NCBI RefSeq assembly: GCF_023516615.1 | Contig: NZ_JAMGBF010000092.1 | Location: forward strand, 1-45,209 | Length of the DNA: 45,209 nucleotides | Direction of reading: 5' to 3' | Source of the DNA: Streptomyces panaciradicis | GTDB lineage: Bacteria > Actinomycetota > Actinomycetes > Streptomycetales > Streptomycetaceae | In this document: positions 40,465-45,209 of the stretch, one piece after another | Numbering within the stretch: the first letter of the stretch is position 1 | Layout: each line of letters opens with the position of its first letter | Position numbers and translations under genes: made by a program | Notes under the pieces: model-generated | The model's database searches: none | What the model was told of the DNA's origin: nothing | What the model saw: the letters and a program-made list of their open reading frames with translations, nothing else

Positions 40465-41637
40465 ATGGCGATACGTAAGAGATCCAGGACCGGCGTGGTG
40501 GGTCTGGCGGTGCTCGCGATGTCGGCAACCGCCTTCACAGGTTCCGCGCAGGCATCGTGGGACACGACCTCCGTGCCGGTCGGTCATGGGGCGACACAGC
40601 TGGCGATGGACGCGGCCGTGCGGGGCGGCGTCCCCGGCATCACCGCCGAAGCGCGCGATGCCGACGGCGTCTGGAAGTCGGCGTCAGGCGTCGGGAACCT
40701 CAGAACGGGTACGCCACGCGGCAGGAACGACCGGTTCCGCGTCAGCAGCATTACCGACACATTCGTGGCGACGATCCTGCTTCAGATGGAGGCCGAGAAG
40801 CGGCTCGATCTCGACGACGCCGTGGACCGATACCTGCCGGGCCTGGTCTCCGGCAACGGCAACGACGGCCGTGAGATCACCGTGCGGCAGCTCCTGAACC
40901 ACACCAGCGGGCTGTTCGACTACCTGAACGACCAGGCATACGGCGAGACATACCTGGCGGGCGACGGCTATTTCCGCCACCGGTACGACTCCCTGACCCC
41001 CCAGCAGCGTGTCAAGGTGGCCCTGGACCACCAGCCGTTGTTCGCGCCCGGCGCCAGGCACTCGTTCTCCACCACCAACGACGTTCTGGCCGCGCTCATC
41101 GTCGAGAAGGCCGGCGGCAGGTCGTACGAGGACGAGGTCCGTGAGCGCATCATCGAGCCCCTGCGGCTCAAGGCGACGTCCCTTCCCGGGAACCGTGTCC
41201 GGCTGCCCCGGCCCAGCAGCCGCGGCTACTCCAGGCTCTTCCCCTCCCAGCCGGACCGGATCGACGACGTGACCGAGCTCAACGGCTCCCAGCTCTGGGG
41301 CAGCGGCGACATCATCTCCAGCGCGGCGGACCTGAACCGGTTCTACGGAGCCCTCATGCGAGGAAAGCTGCTGCCGCCGCTGCAGTTGAAGGAGATGAAG
41401 ACGACCGTCGCCAACCCCGACTTCCCCGGCGCGTCCTACGGCCTCGGCATCGAACGGTTCGACCTCGGCTGCGGTACCACTCTCTGGTATCACGACGGTG
41501 GCATGCCGGGGTGGCTGACACTGGCCGCCACCACGGAGGACGGCCGCCACCAACTCACGCTCGACTACAACGCCGACTGGGGAGCGGAGACCGTCCTCTC
41601 CGTAGTGAACGCCGAGTACTGCACCCCCACGACCTGA
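40465..41637 (+). CDS. Secreted serine-hydrolase / beta-lactamase-fold protein with altered active site (390 aa)
   Basis: A Sec signal peptide (RKRSRTG, hydrophobic VVGLAVLAMSATAFTGSAQA, cleavage after AQA near residue 31) leads to a class C beta-lactamase / D-Ala-D-Ala carboxypeptidase fold. Family landmarks LLNHTSGLFDY and YHDGG (His343-x-Gly345) are clear, but the SxxK motif reads Ser95-Ile-Thr-Asp98, and the YxN motif reads Phe201-Ser-Thr203. Both general-base positions are therefore lost, so ordinary peptidase chemistry is doubtful; binding or a changed reaction is possible. AAAGGAG precedes the ATG. Palindrome copy 6 upstream ties it to the cluster. Confidence 0.85.
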   Translation: MAIRKRSRTGVVGLAVLAMSATAFTGSAQASWDTTSVPVGHGATQLAMDAAVRGGVPGITAEARDADGVWKSASGVGNLRTGTPRGRNDRFRVSSITDTFVATILLQMEAEKRLDLDDAVDRYLPGLVSGNGNDGREITVRQLLNHTSGLFDYLNDQAYGETYLAGDGYFRHRYDSLTPQQRVKVALDHQPLFAPGARHSFSTTNDVLAALIVEKAGGRSYEDEVRERIIEPLRLKATSLPGNRVRLPRPSSRGYSRLFPSQPDRIDDVTELNGSQLWGSGDIISSAADLNRFYGALMRGKLLPPLQLKEMKTTVANPDFPGASYGLGIERFDLGCGTTLWYHDGGMPGWLTLAATTEDGRHQLTLDYNADWGAETVLSVVNAEYCTPTT

Positions 41638-41644
41638 CACCGGA

Positions 41645-41699
41645 CACATGACTGAGCCTCTCTGCCCCTCGTCGGAGGGCAGAGAGGCTCAGTCATGTG
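41645..41699. terminator. Bidirectional terminator, 23-bp perfect stem
   Basis: Arms 41645-41667 and 41677-41699 with a 9-base loop, located between the convergent serine-hydrolase-like and flavoenzyme genes. Confidence 0.88.
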
Positions 41700-41722
41700 A
41701 ACCGATCACCTACGGCGGCACC

Positions 41723-43237
41723 TCACCGCCCGAGGGCCGGTCCGAACCAGACGGTGAGGGCGGTCCGGAGCCCGGAGGCGTCGAGGGCCCCGGAATCGGC
41801 GGCCCAGGCGACATGACCGTCAGGGCGGATGAGGAGCGCGGCGGGGGCGGGGATGTCGCCGACGGCAGGGACGGGCCAGTGGTCGTCCTGGCTCCGCGCC
41901 TCGACGAGGTCGACACGATCGGCCCAGCCCTCGGCCACCGCCGCCGTCCCGGCGCTGCCGCTCAGGTCGAGCAGCACGGGGTGGGCGGTGTGCAGCAACT
42001 CGTAGACGCTGATGGCGCCGTCGGGCGTCTTGAGAGGGGCGTCGGGGACCCGGCGCCCCGCCAGCGGGTGGTCGTCGTCGACCGTGTACCTGATGTCCAG
42101 GCCGGTGATCATGTCCCGCAGGTACCGATTGACGTCGTCGAACACCATGAGCGATCCGAACACCTCGCGCAGGGCGTCCATCTCGGAGCCAGGGCGGGCC
42201 AGCGCCGACTGCGCCCGGGTGTTGTGCAGGAGGCGCTCTCCGACCGGATGCCGCTCGGTGTGGTAACTGTCCAGCAGACTCTCCGGGGCCTGGCCGCGCA
42301 CCACAGCGGCGAGCTTCCAGCCGAGGTTGACCGCGTCCTGCACGCCTATGTTCAGCCCTTGTCCGCCCGCCGGGTAATGGATGTGCGCCGCGTCGCCCGC
42401 AAGCAGCACGCGGCCCTCCCGGTACTTGGCGGCCTGGCGTGCGGCGTCACCGAACCGGGAGATCCACCTGGGGTTGCGCATGCCGTAGTCGGTGCCCGCG
42501 AGCCTGACCAGCGACTCCCGCAACTGCTCGAACGTCACGGAGGCGTCCCGGTCGGCGACACGGTCGTACTCGGAGGTGATCACCCGGTGCCATCCCGGCT
42601 CCAGGGCGAGCGCCGAGAAATGGCCACCCGGACAGCGCCGCATGAAGATGAAATCCTCGGGCAGATCCGGGATTTCGACGTCCCCGAGCAGTGCGGTCAT
42701 CGTCGCCGGAGTACCGGGGAAGTCGATGCCCGACAGCCGTCGTACCGAGCTGCGCCCGCCGTCGCAGCCCACGAGGTAGCGGGCGCGCAGGGTCGTGGAT
42801 GCACTCTCCGCCGTACGCAGCTCGACCGTCACGCCGGCTTCGTCCTGGCGGAGACCGGTCACCTCGGACGACCACCGAACCCGCACGCCGAGCTCGGCGG
42901 CCCACTCCTCCAGCAGCCGTTCGATGCTGGACTGAAGGATCATCAGCGGGAGCGGATGCCTGGACTCGAACTCGTCGAAGTCCAGCCAGAGGCCGGAGAA
43001 ATGGCCCACCGGTGTCAGGTCGCCTGCCGCCAGGAAGCGGTCCACGACGCCACGCTGGTCCAGCACCTCCAGGGTTCGGGAATGCAACCCGCCGGCTCGC
43101 GACTCACCCGTCCGTTCCGGAAGCTGTTCGGCGACCAGGACGTCGGCGCCGGCCAAGCGCAGTTCGCAGGCGAGCATCAAGCCCGTCGGGCCGGCGCCCG
43201 CGATCAGCACATCCGTGTCCATGCCAGCGTGTCCCAC
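41723..43237 (-). CDS. FAD-dependent aromatic hydroxylase, rifampicin-monooxygenase-like (504 aa)
   Basis: Class A flavin monooxygenase: dinucleotide site VLIAGAGPTGLMLACEL, the middle GCDGGRSSVRR (DG motif), and the second FAD site RVLLAGDAAHIHYPAGGQG. The extended C-terminal thioredoxin-like region (to 504 aa) fits the PheA/TetX/RIF-monooxygenase branch. GTG 43237 has AGGGAG seven bases upstream; the ATG at 43222 has no site. An LmbU-type palindrome and a promoter near-identical to that of the NRPS gene lie upstream, so it is likely a tailoring or self-protection gene of this pathway rather than flank. Substrate unknown. Confidence 0.88.
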   Translation of the reverse strand: MGHAGMDTDVLIAGAGPTGLMLACELRLAGADVLVAEQLPERTGESRAGGLHSRTLEVLDQRGVVDRFLAAGDLTPVGHFSGLWLDFDEFESRHPLPLMILQSSIERLLEEWAAELGVRVRWSSEVTGLRQDEAGVTVELRTAESASTTLRARYLVGCDGGRSSVRRLSGIDFPGTPATMTALLGDVEIPDLPEDFIFMRRCPGGHFSALALEPGWHRVITSEYDRVADRDASVTFEQLRESLVRLAGTDYGMRNPRWISRFGDAARQAAKYREGRVLLAGDAAHIHYPAGGQGLNIGVQDAVNLGWKLAAVVRGQAPESLLDSYHTERHPVGERLLHNTRAQSALARPGSEMDALREVFGSLMVFDDVNRYLRDMITGLDIRYTVDDDHPLAGRRVPDAPLKTPDGAISVYELLHTAHPVLLDLSGSAGTAAVAEGWADRVDLVEARSQDDHWPVPAVGDIPAPAALLIRPDGHVAWAADSGALDASGLRTALTVWFGPALGR

Positions 43238-43285
43238 GTCGCTGCTCCCTCATTCCGCCGTGCCTCTCACCTCGCCGACACCTCC

Positions 43286-43314
43286 ACGTTCACGGAGGCG
43301 GATCAGCAGGTCAA
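43286..43314 (-). promoter_or_regulatory. Candidate promoter of the flavoenzyme gene
   Basis: Minus strand TTGACC (43314-43309), 17 bases, GAACGT (43291-43286), inside a block nearly identical to the one before the NRPS gene at 24905-24944. Confidence 0.45.
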
Positions 43315-43359
43315 GACAACTCCATGCCGGGAGGAACCAAGCCGCGGGCGGACTTGTAC

Positions 43360-43377
43360 CGTCCCGCCGGCGGGACG
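43360..43377. promoter_or_regulatory. LmbU-type palindrome, copy 7
   Basis: CGTCCCGCCGGCGGGACG, perfectly symmetric. It lies between the flavoenzyme gene and the downstream end of the repeat-protein gene, centred 54.5 bases before the TTGACC at 43314. It is the right-hand limit of the palindrome set. Confidence 0.75.
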
Positions 43378-43403
43378 GGAATCGTGCTCCGACGCGTCAT
43401 CCG

Positions 43404-43685
43404 TCATTCATCATCGAGTTCTTCCAGAACCTCGGCGGCAGTGCTGTTTCCCTTGTCAGCCAGACGCCGCAGTTCGGCAAGATCGTCCTGTTCTACGGCG
43501 AGTTCGATGAGCTGATCGGCCGCTGTGGAGTTACCGGTCTCCGCGAGGCGCCGCAGCTCACCGATATCGCCTTGTTCCGCCGCCAGTTCGATCAACTCGT
43601 CGGCGGCGTCTGTGTCTCCGCGGTCGATGCGCTCGCGCAGGGTGGCTAGGTCAGACTGGTAGGACGGGTCGGATTCGGTGGTCAT
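43404..43685 (-). CDS. Small acidic protein with 28-residue repeats (93 aa)
   Basis: Begins MTTESDPSYQSDLATLRERI and then carries two and a half copies of a 28-residue helical unit: GDTDAADELIELAAEQ.. and GNSTAADQLIELAVEQ.. each followed by a D-x-ELRRLA segment. The repeats resemble short TPR/Sel1-like hairpins, suggesting a protein-binding surface, but I do not recognise the family. GGAGAG precedes the ATG at 43685. It starts 23 bases after the stop of the GbsR-type regulator on the same strand, so the two are probably one operon. Confidence 0.72.
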   Translation of the reverse strand: MTTESDPSYQSDLATLRERIDRGDTDAADELIELAAEQGDIGELRRLAETGNSTAADQLIELAVEQDDLAELRRLADKGNSTAAEVLEELDDE

Positions 43686-43708
43686 GGGACTCTCCGTGGC
43701 TGTCGGGG

Positions 43709-44206
43709 TCAGGAGTTGGACTGGGGCAACCTTCCGGAAGCGCGCAGTTCCTCGCGGTGTGCGTGCCATTCCTTCCGCAGTGCGGGCAGGCGTTCCGCAA
43801 GGAACTCCGCCAGCGCGACCATCTCTTCCAGCGGGGCCCGGCGCGCAGGTGCTGCGTCGGTGAGTAGGTCCAGGCCCTCCCGGAACAGTGCCGCGTGTTC
43901 GAGGTGGAGGGTGGCGTCGAAGTTCTGCGGCTGTCGGCCCGTCGGGTTGAGGCTGACCCGGTCCATCCGCTCGCCGGCTGTCCTGGTGCGTCGCGCCAGG
44001 TCGTATGTCTCCAGCAGTCGGATCGCGCCCGTGATCGCGCTTCGGCTTGCCAGGAGTGCGTCGCTCAGTTCGTCGATCGTCTGCTGAGCGGGATCACAGA
44101 CGAGCAGGTACCCGAGGAGGCGTCCGGCCATGGGCGGGAAGCCGTAATGGCGGGCGTAGAAGCGGCCGACGTGGTCGGCGAAGATCAGCTGAGCATCCTG
44201 GGACAC
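43709..44206 (-). CDS. GbsR/MarR-type transcriptional regulator (165 aa)
   Basis: A winged-helix DNA-binding domain (about 15-90) with MAGRLLGYLLVCDP, the TIDELSDALLASRSAITGAIRLL recognition region and a RTRTAGERMDRVSL wing, followed by a helical dimerisation part. It is of the GbsR-like branch often paired with transporters. The GTG at 44206 has no ribosome-binding site, and TAGATT lies just upstream, so the transcript may be leaderless. A perfect 11-bp inverted repeat at 44229-44258 lies over the presumed promoter and is a likely autoregulatory operator. Confidence 0.85.
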   Translation of the reverse strand: MSQDAQLIFADHVGRFYARHYGFPPMAGRLLGYLLVCDPAQQTIDELSDALLASRSAITGAIRLLETYDLARRTRTAGERMDRVSLNPTGRQPQNFDATLHLEHAALFREGLDLLTDAAPARRAPLEEMVALAEFLAERLPALRKEWHAHREELRASGRLPQSNS

Positions 44207-44228
44207 AGCGGCAATCTAGCATCTATCG

Positions 44229-44258
44229 CTGAGATGACACTTATTTCTGTCATCTCAG
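44229..44258. promoter_or_regulatory. Operator-like inverted repeat of the GbsR-type gene
   Basis: CTGAGATGACA (44229-44239) and TGTCATCTCAG (44248-44258) with an AT-rich 8-base spacer, 22 bases before the regulator's start codon. Confidence 0.6.
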
Positions 44259-44300
44259 TGGTGTGGGTGCTGTGAGGAACGGAGTAATTGCTCGTCTCTG

Positions 44301-44819
44301 TCAGGAAAGTCCCGACGCCCGCAGCACTGCCTCGGTCGTCTCGTCGTCGATGTCCTGCCCCAGGCGCTTCATGATCTCGGCTCCATGGCGGAGCGTTCCA
44401 CGTTCGAGGGAGCGGCGGACGCCTGTGTCGAGCTCGTGCCAGAGCAACGGGTTTGCGGTGAGGACTCGGGGGTCGAGTTTGAGGGTGTGGCCGTGGACGT
44501 CACGGAGTACCAGGTGGGAGGAGACGCCGTCGTACCGCCGTACAGCGGTCAGCGTGTCCGTATGGATCACTTGCCTGCGCCAGGGGGCGTGCACCCTCAG
44601 CCAACCCGGCCCCGCGGTCACCCGTGGCGGCAGCAGGACGGCGCATACGACGGCTGACAGAGCGACCCACAGCAGGGCGCGCAGGGGTGTCAGGCTTCCC
44701 GCGTCCCAGTCGACCAGCACGCTCATCGCGCAGAACACCAGGGCACAGCCCGTCGCGAGCCGGGCGCTGCCACGCCAGTGGCGGTCGCCAGCCGAGCCCG
44801 CCGGTCCGCTCCGTCGCAT
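44301..44819 (-). CDS. Small membrane protein with PH-like domain (172 aa)
   Basis: Two hydrophobic segments (about 21-38, LATGCALVFCAMSVLVDW, and 48-64, ALLWVALSAVVCAVLLP) are followed by a soluble part resembling bacterial PH-type domains (VTAGPGWLRVHAPWRRQVI, LVLRDVHGHTLKLDP). This topology is common in uncharacterised Streptomyces membrane proteins. It is on the same strand as, but upstream of, the GbsR-type gene, separated by 94 bases containing that gene's operator. Function unknown. Confidence 0.7.
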   Translation of the reverse strand: MRRSGPAGSAGDRHWRGSARLATGCALVFCAMSVLVDWDAGSLTPLRALLWVALSAVVCAVLLPPRVTAGPGWLRVHAPWRRQVIHTDTLTAVRRYDGVSSHLVLRDVHGHTLKLDPRVLTANPLLWHELDTGVRRSLERGTLRHGAEIMKRLGQDIDDETTEAVLRASGLS

Positions 44820-44927
44820 GATGCTGACGCTAGGCGCCGGGGCGGGGTCCGGCGAGCATGGCTAACGGGGCCTTAGCGCGTGCGGGCGAATCTTGACGGG
44901 ATCCTGACGTGGTCGCCCGCGTCGTAC

Positions 44928-45209
44928 TCAGCCGGTGTGGACGCGGGGCCGGCGGGCGCGGTCCGGCTCCGCCTCGCGCAGTACCTCCCGGGTGACCGGG
45001 GCGACCTCGCCCTGGCCGAAGAGGAAGAACCGCAGGAAGTTCGCGAAGGGGGTGCCCTCGGTCCACTCGAAGTAGATGTGGGGGATGCAGCCCGTGGTGT
45101 CACGGACGTGGAGGGCGAGCGCGGCCAGGGCGTTGGGGACGGAGGAGGACTCCAGGGTCAGGACGCGGTAGCGGTTGTGCAGGACTTCGCCGCGCACGGT
45201 GAGGCCGGC
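44928..45209 (-). CDS. APC-family amino-acid permease, C-terminal part only
   Basis: The last 93 residues of a gene that continues past the right edge. The end (VLHNRYRVLTLESSSVPNA, DTTGCIPHIYFEWTEG, FLFGQGEVAPVTREVLREA, ..RRPRVHTG) is the cytoplasmic tail typical of Streptomyces APC-family amino-acid transporters. No membrane segment falls within the visible part, so the call rests on recognising the tail. It appears to be ordinary flank, not part of the cluster. Confidence 0.6.
   Translation of the reverse strand, partial: AGLTVRGEVLHNRYRVLTLESSSVPNALAALALHVRDTTGCIPHIYFEWTEGTPFANFLRFFLFGQGEVAPVTREVLREAEPDRARRPRVHTG

Overview
The window looks like chromosomal DNA of a Streptomyces or close actinomycete. 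Base composition is very GC-rich with G/C in third codon positions, GTG and TTG starts are common, genes overlap as ATGA, and the edge genes (DUF4097 proteins, an APC amino-acid permease, GbsR/MarR-type regulators) are typical of that group. No rRNA, tRNA or CRISPR array was seen. All identifications come from reading motifs; no search was run.

Layout. Positions 1-3216 hold a flank: the start of an ABC-transporter ATPase, two DUF4097 genes around a two-domain regulator, and a ribbon-helix-helix protein. About 3.49-43.24 kb is one hybrid polyketide/nonribosomal-peptide cluster: a proline-3-hydroxylase-like dioxygenase (minus strand); a long plus-strand operon (carrier protein, P450, Cys-nucleophile type II thioesterase, then four collinear PKS proteins); a C-A-PCP NRPS; an ornithine-type N-hydroxylase with a second thioesterase; a stand-alone A domain, PCP, B12 radical-SAM enzyme and AvtA-like aminotransferase; a TylF-type methyltransferase; a degenerate IS701-like protein; a LmbU-family regulator; a KtzT-like piperazate synthase; a secreted serine-hydrolase-like protein; and a rifampicin-monooxygenase-like flavoenzyme. 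From 43.4 kb on is ordinary flank.

How it may work. The PKS reads KSQ-AT(methylmalonyl)-ACP, KS-AT(unusual)-DH(dead)-KR-ACP, KS-AT(malonyl)-DH-ER-KR-ACP, KS-AT(methylmalonyl)-ACP. If all intact domains act, this makes a 2-methyl-3-oxo-7-hydroxy acyl chain able to close to a six-membered hemiketal, the same logic as the acyl side chain of the azinothricin/polyoxypeptin family, which also contain piperazic acid. The N-hydroxylase plus the KtzT-like enzyme should give piperazic acid. The A domain inside the only C-A-PCP module looks dead (a valine-type code with E for D235, R for the A10 Lys and S for the A3 Lys), so its carrier is probably loaded in trans, plausibly by the stand-alone A domain with a proline-like code. 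Only one condensation domain is present, with no terminal TE or reductase.

The most striking signal is regulatory. Seven copies of an 18-bp palindrome, consensus TGTCCYGYCGRCGGGACA, are scattered over the cluster, six between genes next to promoters and one inside the IS701-like gene. Their core matches the CGCCGGCG-type site reported for LmbU, and a LmbU-family regulator with an in-frame TTA codon lies in the window. The outermost copies (4453 and 43360) neatly bracket the cluster, suggesting one bldA-dependent LmbU-type regulon.
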